From: Arthrobacter sp. UNC362MFTsu5.1
Lineage (GTDB): Bacteria; Actinomycetota; Actinomycetes; Actinomycetales; Micrococcaceae
Direction of reading: 5' to 3'
DNA: 64,000 nucleotides
Assembly: GCF_000685965.1 (NCBI RefSeq)
Contig: NZ_JMLE01000004.1
Coordinates: forward strand, 158,342 to 222,341
Of this stretch, positions 25,532 through 34,501 are shown piece by piece. Under the pieces are notes generated by a model. That model did no database searches. It worked only from the letters and a program-made list of their open reading frames with translations, and had not been told where the DNA came from. The translations under genes and the position numbers were made by a program. How positions within the stretch are numbered: position 1 is the first letter of the stretch; every line of letters begins with the position of its first letter.

Positions 25532-26458
25532 TCAGTTTTCCGCGGTCAGCTCACCCCGGGCGATGCTGTCCGAAGAATGCGCCGGGTTGCCGTCGAACGG
25601 CTCGTTGGATACATCCACGATGGGGTAGTCCGCCAGGTCGAGTCCCGCGGGGAGGGCGAAAACGCCGGGCTCGCCGTCCAGTACGCCGAGACTGACGAGC
25701 TTGGACAGGTCCGGCGAAATCACCCAGACCTCCCGGAACCCGCTGATTTGTCCGTCGGACAGCTGGACCACCAGCTGGCGCGAGCCGTCCGGAAGCTTTT
25801 CCACCAGGGCCTTGCCGGTCGAGGTGTAGGACGCCAGCGGCTGCAGCGGAGCCTGGGCGATAACCACGGGCTGGGGCGCCGTGGGCGAGGGTGAGGGACC
25901 CGCCTGCGGGCCCTGGCCGAGCACGTTGTAGCCCGCCCACACCGCGGCCGCGCCCACCACGATCCCTGCGGCGGCTGCCATCGCCACCCAGCGCCGGGCA
26001 CCCGCGCCGGTCCTGGGGGTCCTGGGGGACCGGGATCCTGTGGAACCTACAGCTCCTGCGGAACCTGCCGCTCCCGAACCTGCCGCTCCCGAACCTGCCG
26101 CCGTGCCCTCTACTCGCGGACGGAGCGGCGTCGGAGGGGTGACCGGCGTCGCCGAGCCGGCCGCCGTCGTCGTGCTGTCCGCGGCGGTGCTGTCCGCGGT
26201 GGTCTGGCGGCTCAGCGGGTCCTCCGCCTGATCGGGGGAGAGCCCCAGTGCCTGATGGATGGCTGCCCAGTTGCGCGGACCGGGCGTGGCGAGTTCCACT
26301 GCCGCGGGATCCACCGTGGCGGCACGGACCGTGCGTTCCAGGGCCGCGAGGGTGCCGGAACATACACCGCAGAACGCCAGGTGGTCGGCCTCGGCGGGTG
26401 TCAGGGCAGGTTCGCCCAGGGCCATCAGGCTCAGCTGCTCATCGTCAAGATGCTTCAT
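25532..26458 (-). CDS. Membrane anti-sigma factor with zinc-binding N-terminus
   Basis: A 308-residue partner of the sigma factor encoded just upstream. The N-terminus has the ZAS-type motif DHLAFCGVC (His-x3-Cys-x2-Cys). A low-complexity Ala/Gly/Ser/Thr linker (about 75-145) leads to a TM helix (VAMAAAAGIVVGAAAVWAGY), followed by an extracytoplasmic RskA-like domain ending at SDSIARGELTAEN. Such proteins hold the sigma factor at the membrane until an outside signal triggers their cleavage. It overlaps the sigma gene by 14 bases. Confidence 0.9.
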   Translation of the reverse strand: MKHLDDEQLSLMALGEPALTPAEADHLAFCGVCSGTLAALERTVRAATVDPAAVELATPGPRNWAAIHQALGLSPDQAEDPLSRQTTADSTAADSTTTAAGSATPVTPPTPLRPRVEGTAAGSGAAGSGAAGSAGAVGSTGSRSPRTPRTGAGARRWVAMAAAAGIVVGAAAVWAGYNVLGQGPQAGPSPSPTAPQPVVIAQAPLQPLASYTSTGKALVEKLPDGSRQLVVQLSDGQISGFREVWVISPDLSKLVSLGVLDGEPGVFALPAGLDLADYPIVDVSNEPFDGNPAHSSDSIARGELTAEN

Positions 26459-27020
26459 GGCCCACCTCCAGCCGGGTCCGCATCCGGGTGAGGCTGCGCC
26501 GGATGTGGCTCTTGACCGTGCCGAGGGGCAGTTGCAGGCGCGACGAAATCTGATCGTGCGTGAGGTCCTCGTAGAACGCCAGCTTCATGATCGCCTTCTG
26601 TGGATCGCCCAACCGGTCCAGCTCTTCCTCCAAGGTTATGCGGTCGGCCACGGCTTCCACGTCAGCTGCGGGCGGGCCGGCCACCCGGTCATCACCGACG
26701 AACTGTCCGGCAGCGTGTTCCAGTTCCTGCCGGCGCATCCGCGCGGACAGTGCATCGGAAATCGCGTTGCGCGTGATCCCCACCAGCCAGGCGGGCAGGC
26801 GGGCGGCTTCCGGCCGGTAACTGGTGCGCGATTTCCAGGCGCGAATAAAGACTTCCTGCGTGACGTCGTCGGCCGCTGAGCGTTCCCCCAGCGACCTCAG
26901 CGCCAGGGTGAACACCAGCGGACTCAGCCGCCGGTAGGCCTCGGCGAGGGCCGCTTCCTGGCCGGACGCGAACGCATGATCGAGAGCAGCGTCCCAATCA
27001 TGCGGGCCGGCAGGCGTCAT
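26445..27020 (-). CDS. ECF-type sigma-70 family RNA polymerase sigma factor
   Basis: A 191-residue ECF sigma factor. Region 2 is LGERSAADDVTQEVFIRAWK with the core-binding DDxxQ-like motif, followed by the -10-recognition part RLPAWLVGITRNAISD. Region 4 is DPQKAIMKLAFYEDLTHDQI plus LPLGTVKSHIRRSL, a clear helix-turn-helix. ATG 27020 is chosen because GAAGGAG precedes it. It resembles SigK/SigL-type factors paired with RskA-like anti-sigmas. The next gene is the cognate anti-sigma. The signal and target promoters are not evident here. Confidence 0.93.
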   Translation of the reverse strand: MTPAGPHDWDAALDHAFASGQEAALAEAYRRLSPLVFTLALRSLGERSAADDVTQEVFIRAWKSRTSYRPEAARLPAWLVGITRNAISDALSARMRRQELEHAAGQFVGDDRVAGPPAADVEAVADRITLEEELDRLGDPQKAIMKLAFYEDLTHDQISSRLQLPLGTVKSHIRRSLTRMRTRLEVGHEAS

Positions 27021-27290
27021 GGATGGCTCCTTCGAGCGGCAGTGAGACCTGTGGAACCACATTATGCCGTGCCCGCTGACGGTCCGCCAGAGAGCCGGGC
27101 AGCGGCCCGGCCCGGAGCTGCGCCAGGAGCTCCGCCTGAGGTCCCGCCTGAGGTCCCGCCAACGCGCAGGGTCTTGACCATCGCAGCGGCAGCGGAGCAA
27201 GCTCAAAGAAGGCCCTCCGGCAATCCCGGGCCCAGCAGAGCCTCCGTGCCGCAGGTCCTCAGCCCTGAACCCCGATTCCAGGAGAGCCCC

Positions 27291-27893
27291 ATGAGCACCA
27301 CAACATTCAACGACCTGCTCGCCAAACAGGTGGGCAACGAGTTCGCGGCATCCCAGCAGTACATCGCCATCGCGGCCTGGTTTGACGGGCAGGACCTGCC
27401 CAGGCTTGCCAAGCACTTCTACCGGCAGTCGCTCGAGGAACGGAACCACGCGATGATGATGGTCCGGTACATCCTGGACCGCGGCATCAAAATTTCGATT
27501 CCGGGGGTCGAACCGGTCCGGAACGATTTCACCTCGGCCGAGGAACCCCTGGTCCTTGCCCTGGCCCAGGAAATTGAAGTCACGGACCGCATCAAGGAAC
27601 TCTTCGCTGCGGCCCGGGCCGAAAACGACCCCCTGGGCGAACAGTTCATGCTCTGGTTCCTCAAGGAACAGGTGGAAGAGGTCGCATCCATGTCCACGCT
27701 CCTGAACGTGGCCCGCCGGGCGGACAACCTGTTCGACGTCGAGATGTTCCTGGCCCGTGAGCGGGTGGGCGACGCCGGCGGCGGACACGGCGGCGGGCAT
27801 GGCGGGGGCGGCGGCCAGCACGGGCACGGCGGCGGGCACGGCGGTGGAGGCCACGACTCCGGCACGCCGGAAGCGGCGGGCGGAGCGCTCTAA
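27291..27893 (+). CDS. Non-haem ferritin with Gly/His-rich tail
   Basis: A 200-residue ferritin forming an iron-storage shell. The four-helix core (residues 1-165) has ferroxidase ligands: the Glu in GNEFAASQQY, EERNH with Glu and His, and EQVEEV. It resembles mycobacterial BfrB. The striking part is the C-terminal 35 residues, made of GGGHGGGH-type runs with seven His, which could bind metal or feed iron to the core. ATG 27291 follows AGGAGAG. A strong hairpin terminator follows the stop. Confidence 0.92.
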   Translation: MSTTTFNDLLAKQVGNEFAASQQYIAIAAWFDGQDLPRLAKHFYRQSLEERNHAMMMVRYILDRGIKISIPGVEPVRNDFTSAEEPLVLALAQEIEVTDRIKELFAAARAENDPLGEQFMLWFLKEQVEEVASMSTLLNVARRADNLFDVEMFLARERVGDAGGGHGGGHGGGGGQHGHGGGHGGGGHDSGTPEAAGGAL

Positions 27894-27899
27894 AGCACG

Positions 27900-27933
27900 C
27901 CGGTGGGGCCGCCCGTCCAGGCGGCCCCACCGG
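27900..27933 (+). terminator. Terminator of the ferritin gene
   Basis: A perfect 14-bp stem, CCGGTGGGGCCGCC with GGCGGCCCCACCGG, and a 6-base loop, starting seven bases after the stop codon. No T-run follows, as is common in high-GC actinobacteria. Confidence 0.8.
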
Positions 27934-27951
27934 TGATGGATATTAGTGATG

Positions 27952-27996
27952 GTGCACGTCGTTCCTGCGCACGTCGTCCCCGTGCACGTCGTTCCC
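27952..27996. repeat. 15-bp tandem repeat, three copies
   Basis: GTGCACGTCGTTCCT, GCGCACGTCGTCCCC and GTGCACGTCGTTCCC follow one another between the ferritin terminator and the end of the convergent DUF4397 gene. Confidence 0.7.
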
Positions 27997-28006
27997 GGGG
28001 GCCGCG

Positions 28007-28714
28007 TCAGTCGCGGCCGCAGCCACGGTCCTCGGAGTCGATCACCTGGACGGCCACGTCCAGGGTGCCGTCGGCCAGGCTGCCCCAGGCGTAGACGATC
28101 GTGTTCTTGCCGGCCTCGACGGTCACGTCAGCCGGCCCGATCACCGGATCGGTGGTCCCGGCCGCGGCAACCGACGCGGAAACGGTCCCGGCCTCGAGCT
28201 TCAGGGTTGCCTCGTCGGGATTGCTGAGTTCCTCGATCACTGCCGTTCCGCCGGCCAGGACGTCGACGGCGGGAGCCGCGGCTACGTGCCTCACCGTCAG
28301 TTTGCCTTTGTTGTCGTTGCGGGGAGCCTTCGTGTCGTTGGTGAACAGCGTGGCCGTGGGGGCGCCGTCAGCATCGAGGTGGGCCACCGCGGTGTAGTTG
28401 CCGCCGCTGTCCAGTTCAACGTCCACCGGCCCGATCACCGGGTTGTCGGCGCTGGTGGCGTCCGAGGCGGTGACGGCGATTTCGTAATCGCCGGCCGCGA
28501 GCTCCAGCGGGCCCGCGAGGGTTCCCGGAGTGAAGTCGTCCAGGGTGAGGTTCCCGTCCACCCACACGTCCACGGTCAGGCCGGGCACGCCGTGCAGGAC
28601 CGAGAGCTTCGCGGGGGCATCGTCGTGGTTCCAGCCGCCGGCCTGGGCGGGGGTCGCGAAGGTCAGTGCTGCCAGGAGCGACAGTGCTCCGGCGGCGTAG
28701 GTTGTTTTGCGCAT
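28007..28714 (-). CDS. Secreted DUF4397 domain protein
   Basis: A 235-residue exported protein with a signal peptide (MRKTTYAAGALSLLAALTFA, cleavage near ATPAQA). The mature part has two homologous halves; landmarks NPVIGPVDVELDSGGN and DPVIGPADVTVEAGKN align about 100 residues apart, consistent with paired DUF4397 beta-sandwich modules. The opening KLSVLHGVPGLTVDVWVDG is typical of the family. Function is unknown. It stands alone, facing ferritin. Confidence 0.88.
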   Translation of the reverse strand: MRKTTYAAGALSLLAALTFATPAQAGGWNHDDAPAKLSVLHGVPGLTVDVWVDGNLTLDDFTPGTLAGPLELAAGDYEIAVTASDATSADNPVIGPVDVELDSGGNYTAVAHLDADGAPTATLFTNDTKAPRNDNKGKLTVRHVAAAPAVDVLAGGTAVIEELSNPDEATLKLEAGTVSASVAAAGTTDPVIGPADVTVEAGKNTIVYAWGSLADGTLDVAVQVIDSEDRGCGRD

Positions 28715-28801
28715 TTCAAACTCCTCAGAGGGACGCCCGGTACGGGCTGTGTTTGTGCTTACGCCCTTACTACCGGCGGGAGCCCCTCTTTGGATGCAAA
28801 G

Positions 28802-29236
28802 TCATGAAGTTTTTTCCGCGCGGCCTTTCCGGTCCATCAGCAGGTTGGTGATCCGGAGGGTGCACAGGCGCTGGCCGGCCTCGTTGGTGAGCAGGACCTC
28901 GTGCGTGGTGAGCGTTCCGCCCAGGTGGATGGGCGTGGCCGTGATGGTGATCTGGCCTTCGCGCGCTGATTTGTGGTGCGTGGCGGACACGTCCACCCCT
29001 ACGGCGGTCTTGCCCAGGGTGCTGGCGTGAATCACGGCGGCCCAGGACCCCACGGCCTCGCCCACGGCCAGTGAGGCGCCGCCGTGCAGCAGCCCGAACG
29101 ACTGCCGGTTGCCCTCGACGGGCATTGTGGCAACGACGCGCTCCACGGATTCCTCGACGATTTTCACGCCCATCTTCTCGTCGAGTTCGCCGAGCGTGAT
29201 TTTCCACAGTTCGGCGCTGCCGGTTTCGGGCTGCAT
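28802..29236 (-). CDS. PaaI-type hotdog-fold thioesterase
   Basis: A 144-residue acyl-CoA thioesterase of the hotdog fold: VEGNRQSFGLLHGGASLAVGE holds the conserved HGG motif and catalytic acid region, followed by the central helix and DVSATHHKSAREG. The MPVEGNRQ and QPETGSAELW segments resemble YbgC/MenI-like 1,4-dihydroxy-2-naphthoyl-CoA or phenylacetyl-CoA thioesterases. It is divergent from paaZ across a PaaR-type operator, so a role in clearing dead-end CoA esters during phenylacetate breakdown is plausible. AGAGAAG lies before ATG 29236. Confidence 0.85.
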   Translation of the reverse strand: MQPETGSAELWKITLGELDEKMGVKIVEESVERVVATMPVEGNRQSFGLLHGGASLAVGEAVGSWAAVIHASTLGKTAVGVDVSATHHKSAREGQITITATPIHLGGTLTTHEVLLTNEAGQRLCTLRITNLLMDRKGRAEKTS

Positions 29237-29317
29237 GGGCCACTTCTCTTTCGTAGGGTCTTCCCAGTGTGCAACAGGCTAGTGTGCAGCACGGCACATT
29301 CATGTACTGTAGACATA

Positions 29318-29339
29318 TTACCGAACGGACGGTCAGTAA
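29318..29339. promoter_or_regulatory. PaaR-type operator between thioesterase and paaZ
   Basis: TTACCGAACG-GA-CGGTCAGTAA, a 22-bp imperfect palindrome with 8 of 10 arm positions paired. It fits the ACCG-N2-CG-N2-CGGT core known for actinobacterial PaaR. It lies 47 bases before paaZ. Confidence 0.7.
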
Positions 29340-29386
29340 TGCACTGGCCGTGATGATCTTGCCCCCGCTGGAAGGACCCGTCAACG

Positions 29387-31498
29387 ATGACCACCACTGC
29401 AACTGCTCCGAAATCCTCACTGGACACTGTGGAGACCGTCCCCAGTTTCGTCCGGGACTCCTGGTGGACGCCCGACGCCGCCGCCGCGGCTTCCGCCGTT
29501 CCCGTCCTGGACGCCAGCACCGGCGAGCTCCTCGCCAAGGTGAGCACCGAGGGACTGGACCTTGCCGACGTCGTGGATTACGGACGCACCACCGGCCAGA
29601 CGGAACTCGGCACGCTGACGTTCCACCAGCGCGCCCTGAAGCTCAAGGAACTGGCCCAGTACCTGAACGCCCGCCGCGAGCACTTCTACGAGCTGTCCGC
29701 CCAGACCGGCGCCACCAAGATCGACTCCATGGTGGACATCGACGGCGGCATCGGCGTGCTGTTCACCTTCAGCTCCAAGGGCCGCCGCGAGCTGCCCAAC
29801 TCGCAGGTGGTGGTGGACGGCCCCATGGAGGTGCTGTCCAGGGACGGATCCTTCGCCGGTGAGCACATCTTCACCCGCATCCCGGGCGTCGCCGTCCAGA
29901 TCAACGCCTTCAACTTCCCGGTGTGGGGCATGCTGGAGAAGTTTGCGCCCGCGTTCATCGCCGGCGTTCCCACCATCGTCAAGCCGGCAACTCCCACGGG
30001 CTACGTTGCTGCGGCCGTGGTCAAGGCCATTGTGGAGTCCAACATCCTGCCCAAGGGCTCGCTGCAGCTCATCTCCGGATCGGCCCGCACGCTCCTGGAC
30101 CACCTCGACTACCGCGACCTCGTTGCCTTCACCGGGTCCGCCTCCACCGCCAATTCGCTGAAGTCGCACCCGAACGTGGTGAAGGGCGGCGTCCGCTTCA
30201 CCTCGGAGACCGACTCGCTCAACGCAGCCATCCTGGGCCCGGACGCGGTCAAGGGCACGCCGGAGTTCGACGCCTTCATCAAGTCCGTGGTCACCGAAAT
30301 GACCGTCAAGGCGGGACAGAAGTGCACGTCCATCCGCCGCACCATCGTGCCCCGGGAGCTGGTGTCCGACGTCGTTGCCGCCGTGGGTGCCCGCATCGAG
30401 GAACGCGTGGTGCTGGGTGATCCCCGCGCCGAGGGCGTCACCATGGGTGCCCTTGCGTCCCTTGAGCAGCTGGCCGACGTCCGGGCAGCTGTCCAGGCAA
30501 TGCTCGACGCCGGCGGCGAGCTTGCGTACGGCACGCTCGATTCGCCCAAGGTGACCAAAGCGGACGGGGGAGTGGCCGTCGTCGAAGGCGGTGCCTTTAT
30601 GTCCCCGGTGCTGCTCAGCTGGGCGGACGCCGAAGCTGAGGAAGTCCACTCGCTGGAGGCCTTCGGTCCTGTTTCTTCGGTGATCGGCTACACCGACCTG
30701 GCCGACGCAGTGCGCCTCGCCGCCCGCGGCGGCGGCTCGCTGGTGGCTTCGGTGTGCACCAACGATCCCGAGGTTGCCCGTGAACTGGTTACCGGGATCG
30801 CCGCCCACCACGGCCGCGTTTTGATGCTCAACCGCGAGGACGCCCGTTCGTCAACGGGCCATGGGTCACCGGTGCCGCACCTGGTCCACGGCGGTCCCGG
30901 CCGGGCCGGTGGCGGCGAAGAGCTCGGCGGCATCCGCTCGGTGATGCACCACATGCAGCGCACCGCCATCCAGGGCTCGCCCAACATGCTCACCGCCGTC
31001 ACGGGCCTCTGGCACACCGGCGCGGACCGCAACTTCACGCTGGAAACCGAAGGCCAGCACCCGTTCCGGAAGAACCTGAGCACCCTGCGCATCGGCGACG
31101 CTGTCCGCTCCGATCTCCGTGAAGTCACCCTCGAGGAGATCACCAAGTTCGCCAACTCCACCGGCGACACCTTCTACGCCCACACCAACCAGGAAGCCGC
31201 GGAGGCCAACCCGTTCTTCCCGGGCATCGTGGCGCACGGGTACCTGCTGCTGGCCTGGGGCGCCGGGCTGTTCGTTGAGCCTGCCCCGGGCCCCGTGCTG
31301 GCAAACTACGGCCTGGAGAACCTGCGCTTCATCACCCCGGTGGCTGCAGGGGATTCCATCCGCGTCACCCTGACCGCCAAGAAGATCACCCCGCGCGAGA
31401 CCGACGAGTACGGCGAGGTGGCCTGGGACGCCGTCCTCACCAACCAGAACGACGAAATCGTGGCCACCTACGACGTCCTCACCCTCGTCGAGAAGTAG
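29387..31498 (+). CDS. paaZ: Bifunctional oxepin-CoA hydrolase/semialdehyde dehydrogenase
   Basis: A 703-residue fusion enzyme of phenylacetate degradation that opens the oxepin-CoA ring and oxidises the resulting aldehyde. The N-terminal aldehyde dehydrogenase (1-530) has [30 protein letters not shown] and the nucleophile in [10 protein letters not shown]. The C-terminal MaoC/R-hydratase domain (560-703) has [15 protein letters not shown] with the Asp/His pair and [22 protein letters not shown] precedes ATG 29387. The other PaaR-operator genes in this window encode the later beta-oxidation steps, the CoA ligase and the thioesterase. Confidence 0.95.
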   Translation: MTTTATAPKSSLDTVETVPSFVRDSWWTPDAAAAASAVPVLDASTGELLAKVSTEGLDLADVVDYGRTTGQTELGTLTFHQRALKLKELAQYLNARREHFYELSAQTGATKIDSMVDIDGGIGVLFTFSSKGRRELPNSQVVVDGPMEVLSRDGSFAGEHIFTRIPGVAVQINAFNFPVWGMLEKFAPAFIAGVPTIVKPATPTGYVAAAVVKAIVESNILPKGSLQLISGSARTLLDHLDYRDLVAFTGSASTANSLKSHPNVVKGGVRFTSETDSLNAAILGPDAVKGTPEFDAFIKSVVTEMTVKAGQKCTSIRRTIVPRELVSDVVAAVGARIEERVVLGDPRAEGVTMGALASLEQLADVRAAVQAMLDAGGELAYGTLDSPKVTKADGGVAVVEGGAFMSPVLLSWADAEAEEVHSLEAFGPVSSVIGYTDLADAVRLAARGGGSLVASVCTNDPEVARELVTGIAAHHGRVLMLNREDARSSTGHGSPVPHLVHGGPGRAGGGEELGGIRSVMHHMQRTAIQGSPNMLTAVTGLWHTGADRNFTLETEGQHPFRKNLSTLRIGDAVRSDLREVTLEEITKFANSTGDTFYAHTNQEAAEANPFFPGIVAHGYLLLAWGAGLFVEPAPGPVLANYGLENLRFITPVAAGDSIRVTLTAKKITPRETDEYGEVAWDAVLTNQNDEIVATYDVLTLVEK

Positions 31499-31519
31499 CC
31501 CGGACACAAAGCAACCCCC

Positions 31520-31567
31520 GGACGCTCTCTCACTTTTGGCGGGCTTTACCGCAATGCTCCCTCACCA
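31520..31567. repeat. 48-bp dispersed repeat, copy A
   Basis: Begins GGACGCTCTCTCACTT and ends TGCTCCCTCACCA, itself two related half-units. About 40 of 48 bases match copy B at 46051-46098. Both lie just after a plus-strand gene end. Confidence 0.7.
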
Positions 31568-31618
31568 TGTGGACCAGTTCAATGCCGGTGGGGGAGCGTT
31601 GTGGTGTCGGGTAAAAGG

Positions 31619-31741
31619 TCAGCCTTGGCGGGCCTTCATACGGGGGTTCTTCTTGTTGATGACGAAAGTGCGGCCCCGGCGGCGGACGATCTGGGCTCCA
31701 GGGATCTTCTTTAGTGCCCGCAGGGAGTTTCGTACCTTCAT
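31619..31741 (-). CDS. rpmJ: Ribosomal protein bL36, zinc-independent paralogue
   Basis: A 40-residue L36 protein beginning [20 protein letters not shown] and ending NPRMKARQG. It lacks the Cys-Cys-Cys-His zinc ribbon of the standard L36, so it is the C-minus form that bacteria use to replace the zinc-containing copy when zinc is short. The start overlaps the COG0523 stop (ATGA) and has AGGAG at good spacing, so it is translated together with that gene under the Zur-type operator upstream. Too short for most ORF callers. Confidence 0.95.
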   Translation of the reverse strand: MKVRNSLRALKKIPGAQIVRRRGRTFVINKKNPRMKARQG

Positions 31742-32865
31742 GATGTGCTCCTTGGTGTTGATTCGGTGCGGTGGTTAAGGCCAAATGGATCGGGGAAAAG
31801 CCCCGCGTCGTCGTTCATTTCCGCCTCGGACAGCTCGCAGGCCGTCAGCAGGGCAGCGATTTCAGCGGGGTCGATGTCGTCGCCAGTGACGGCCAGGACT
31901 GTCCCGCGGTCGCCGAACTCGGGATGCCAATCCAGCGCGGCGTCGGGGCTCGTCGCAATAGCGAAGGGCAGGGAGTCCCGGTCGGTCTGCCAGGGACCGG
32001 TGTTTTCCAGCCATACGCGGGGGCCTATTCCCTGGATGGCAATCCTGCACTCCGGCGCCGAGGCCACCCAGAGCCGTCCGCGCAGCCAGCAGGATCCCTC
32101 AGCCAGGGCTGTCAGGGCCAGCCGGAAACGCTCCGGGTGAAGGGGCCGAGCAATCCGCTGCACCACAGTGATGAACGGCGAGGAGGATTCGGCCGGGATC
32201 CGCACCGAGCCTGCTGCCGTCCGGGCTGTTGCCTCAGCAAGGTTGTGCCGCCCGGGCCGTACGTCGCCCGCGTGGTCAGCCACTGCAATGTGGGGAGCCA
32301 CCTCTTTGATGAGCTGGACTCCGCGGCCACGCATCGCCTGATCGACCGGCACCAGGGCTGGATCGGCCAGTAGGACTGTGTCGCTGAAGGCGAGTTCTCC
32401 AATGAGGAATTCTCCCGGAGTGCGGTCATCATCCGGAACGGGGGTAAAGCCGGACTCGAACACTGTGTGACGGTCCCAGAGCTGGTCCTCCACCGCATCG
32501 GGAGCGCATGCCAGGACCACTGCATCGATTGTGACTGACGCGCCGAGGCCCCTCAGGAGTGCGTGCACCGCCGTCATGGACGTCACTGCGGGAGGCAGGC
32601 CCAGAATAACGGGCGTAGCCGGTGTCGACAGCCGGCGTACCGTCGGCACCACATCCAGCCGGACGGTGCAGCTGAGGCAGGCGTGTTCGAGCCTGGATTC
32701 CGAACGCTCGAGTCGCTTGCCGTCTCTGAAGATTCTCCGGACCACGAGCCCGTCTTCGAGCAGGTCATGGAAGACGAGCACGGCACCCGGCGTCTCCGCA
32801 GCCAGGGCGGCGCACGCCTGTTGCCGGCTGAAAGCGTCCAAGGAACTTACCACTGTCACATTCAT
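31738..32865 (-). CDS. COG0523/CobW_C-family protein lacking a P-loop
   Basis: A 375-residue relative of COG0523 zinc-metallochaperone GTPases. The start is ATG 32865, since the Zur-like box occupies the DNA just before it. The N-terminus [20 protein letters not shown] is strand-helix like a P-loop fold but has no GxxxxGK[ST]. The metal-binding segment is [11 protein letters not shown], and a CobW C-terminal domain follows ([24 protein letters not shown]). This degenerate layout matches Mycobacterium tuberculosis Rv0106, which lies in a Zur regulon. Together with rpmJ it points to zinc starvation response. Whether it binds GTP is doubtful. Confidence 0.88.
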   Translation of the reverse strand: MNVTVVSSLDAFSRQQACAALAAETPGAVLVFHDLLEDGLVVRRIFRDGKRLERSESRLEHACLSCTVRLDVVPTVRRLSTPATPVILGLPPAVTSMTAVHALLRGLGASVTIDAVVLACAPDAVEDQLWDRHTVFESGFTPVPDDDRTPGEFLIGELAFSDTVLLADPALVPVDQAMRGRGVQLIKEVAPHIAVADHAGDVRPGRHNLAEATARTAAGSVRIPAESSSPFITVVQRIARPLHPERFRLALTALAEGSCWLRGRLWVASAPECRIAIQGIGPRVWLENTGPWQTDRDSLPFAIATSPDAALDWHPEFGDRGTVLAVTGDDIDPAEIAALLTACELSEAEMNDDAGLFPDPFGLNHRTESTPRSTS

Positions 32866-32879
32866 GCTTTGAGGGTATA

Positions 32880-32894
32880 TGAGAATCATTCTCA
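32880..32894. promoter_or_regulatory. Zur/Fur-type operator of the COG0523-rpmJ operon
   Basis: TGAGAATCATTCTCA, a perfect 7-1-7 palindrome, 14 bases before ATG 32865. The gene content (zinc-free L36, COG0523) makes Zur the likeliest regulator. Confidence 0.8.
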
Positions 32895-32932
32895 ATTACA
32901 AATGGAATTGATTTCGGGGTGTTAATACGACC

Positions 32933-33016
32933 GGAAGTGAGAGAGGGTTGGGGGTTTTCCGGCGGGAAGTGAGAGGGCGTTGGGGGTTTTTCGGCGGGAA
33001 GTGAGAGAGGGTTGGG
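32933..33016. repeat. 32-bp tandem repeat, about 2.6 copies
   Basis: Units start at 32933, 32965 and 32997 with GGAAGTGAGAG and continue GGTTGGGGGTTTT..CGGCG. On the minus strand the unit resembles the CTCTCTCACTT dispersed repeat at 31520. It lies between divergent genes. Confidence 0.75.
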
Positions 33017-33070
33017 CCGGTTCTTTCTGACCTGCTCCGGCGTAGAATTTTCTGCGTAGGAGGTGGCGAA

Positions 33071-33478
33071 ATGACCCTAGTACTCAACAAAGCCACAACA
33101 GTCCTGCCCGTCGATGATGTAGAGCGTGCCCGGCATTTCTATGCGGACACTTTGGGGCTCCCGCACCGGGGCGTGGCAGATGACGGAAGCGAATTGTTTG
33201 GCTCGGAGGGCGGCCCGATGCTGCAGCTGATGCCTGTCAGGGATGGCAAGCATTCAGAGCACACCACCCTGAGTTTCGAAGTCAGCGAGATTGAACGCAC
33301 GGTCAGGGAAATGGAAGCCAGGGGCGTCGCGTTCCAGGATTACGACCTGCCGGATCTCAAGACCGAGAACCACATTTGTACAACGGATTCCGAAAAGTGC
33401 GCATGGTTCATGGATTCAGAGCACAACATCCTCTGCGTGCACGAGAACATCAACACGGTGGCGGATTACCAGCTCTAA
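33071..33478 (+). CDS. VOC family protein
   Basis: A 135-residue glyoxalase-fold protein. The opening KATTVLPVDDVERARHFYAD, the mid strand HTTLSFEVSEIERTVREMEA and the ending AWFMDSEHNILCVHEN follow the VOC beta-alpha-beta pattern. The Asp-Ser-Glu-His segment replaces the usual DPxGN motif. Substrate unknown. GTAGGAGGTGG is a strong ribosome binding site before ATG 33071, and a TAGAAT -10 lies further upstream. Confidence 0.85.
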   Translation: MTLVLNKATTVLPVDDVERARHFYADTLGLPHRGVADDGSELFGSEGGPMLQLMPVRDGKHSEHTTLSFEVSEIERTVREMEARGVAFQDYDLPDLKTENHICTTDSEKCAWFMDSEHNILCVHENINTVADYQL

Positions 33479-33505
33479 CCCCCGGCCCAGGGTTTACGTG
33501 CCGAG

Positions 33506-33537
33506 GAACAGCGCTCCGGCTTGCCGGGGCGCTGTTC
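33506..33537 (+). terminator. Terminator after the VOC gene
   Basis: GAACAGCGCTCCGG pairs with CCGGGGCGCTGTTC (13 of 14) across loop CTTG, between convergent genes, so it may serve both. Confidence 0.75.
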
Positions 33538-33569
33538 TGTGTCGGCGCCCGGTTAAGGGTGCTCTGTGT

Positions 33570-34421
33570 TCACGGCGAATCCGGCGGCGTCGCGGACCAC
33601 GGCGTGACCGGCCGCTCCTGCCTGACGCCGTCCACCGTGACGTCCACCCGTTCGTTAAAGAAGCTCACCAGCCCGTGGATCTGGGCGGCGTCGCGGAACC
33701 GCTGGTCGTACATCCACGCGATGTTCCGCCCGGTTTCCGAGTTCGGGTACGTCCAGTAGCTCGCCGTGCCCTTGTATGGACAGACCGTCTTCTTGGGGCT
33801 GGGCTCCATGATGTCCAGCCTGACGTCCGCGGGCGGGATGTAGTAGCGCACCGGCAGCATGGTCTCGTACAGCAGCTGGGCGGCGTTCGTGGTGGCCAGC
33901 GTGACGTCGTCGAGCCTCACCTCAACGGTGAGGGACGACGCCCGGATGTCCACGCGGTGGAACGGGTCACGGGGGTGCCCGATGATCTCTTCGTCGTCTT
34001 CCAGCCAATCGAAGGCGTTGAAATCCAGCACCACATGTCCGGCGAGGTCGGGGTCGGCCGGCCGGAAGGCCGCGCGGGGCAGCCTCGTCCCGGAAGTCAC
34101 GACGTCGAACTCCTCACCGTCCGCTGTGTGCCGCCCGAAGCCCGTGCGCGGATCCAAGGCGTGCGGTCCGTCCGCGCTGAGCCTGAAACCGTGCTCCGCG
34201 ATCTGGCCCGGCTGCTGCGACGGGGGCGCGAGTTCGGCTTGAAGGTCCACTTCGGGGACGGCGTAGATGGGGGTCACGCGCTTGGGTTCCCACACCAGGA
34301 GCGCATACAAGGTGTCGACGACGGTGTTCCCGCCCACCATGGCACGGACGCGTTTGGGCGTGGGTTGGTACCGCAAATGCGGGAACGTGCCGAAGAGGAC
34401 TTCGGATAATTTCGTGGCCAT
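33570..34421 (-). CDS. DUF427 domain protein
   Basis: A 283-residue cytoplasmic protein with two DUF427 modules. Visible family motifs are NTVVDTLYALLVWEPKR and VPEVDL in the first half, and YYIPPADVRLDIMEPS, KTVCPYKGTASYWTY and NIAWMYDQ in the second. DUF427 folds as a mainly beta barrel; no activity is established. The start ATG 34421 fits the family beginning (TKLSEVLFGTFP); it lacks a clear ribosome binding site and two upstream in-frame ATGs exist, so the start is uncertain. Confidence 0.85.
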   Translation of the reverse strand: MATKLSEVLFGTFPHLRYQPTPKRVRAMVGGNTVVDTLYALLVWEPKRVTPIYAVPEVDLQAELAPPSQQPGQIAEHGFRLSADGPHALDPRTGFGRHTADGEEFDVVTSGTRLPRAAFRPADPDLAGHVVLDFNAFDWLEDDEEIIGHPRDPFHRVDIRASSLTVEVRLDDVTLATTNAAQLLYETMLPVRYYIPPADVRLDIMEPSPKKTVCPYKGTASYWTYPNSETGRNIAWMYDQRFRDAAQIHGLVSFFNERVDVTVDGVRQERPVTPWSATPPDSP

Positions 34422-34501
34422 GACTACAGGGTGGGCGCCACACATGCCGCCGTCAATGAGTGCCCCGGAGGGCCCATCGGCGTAGATGGGGGAGAACGGA
34501 C

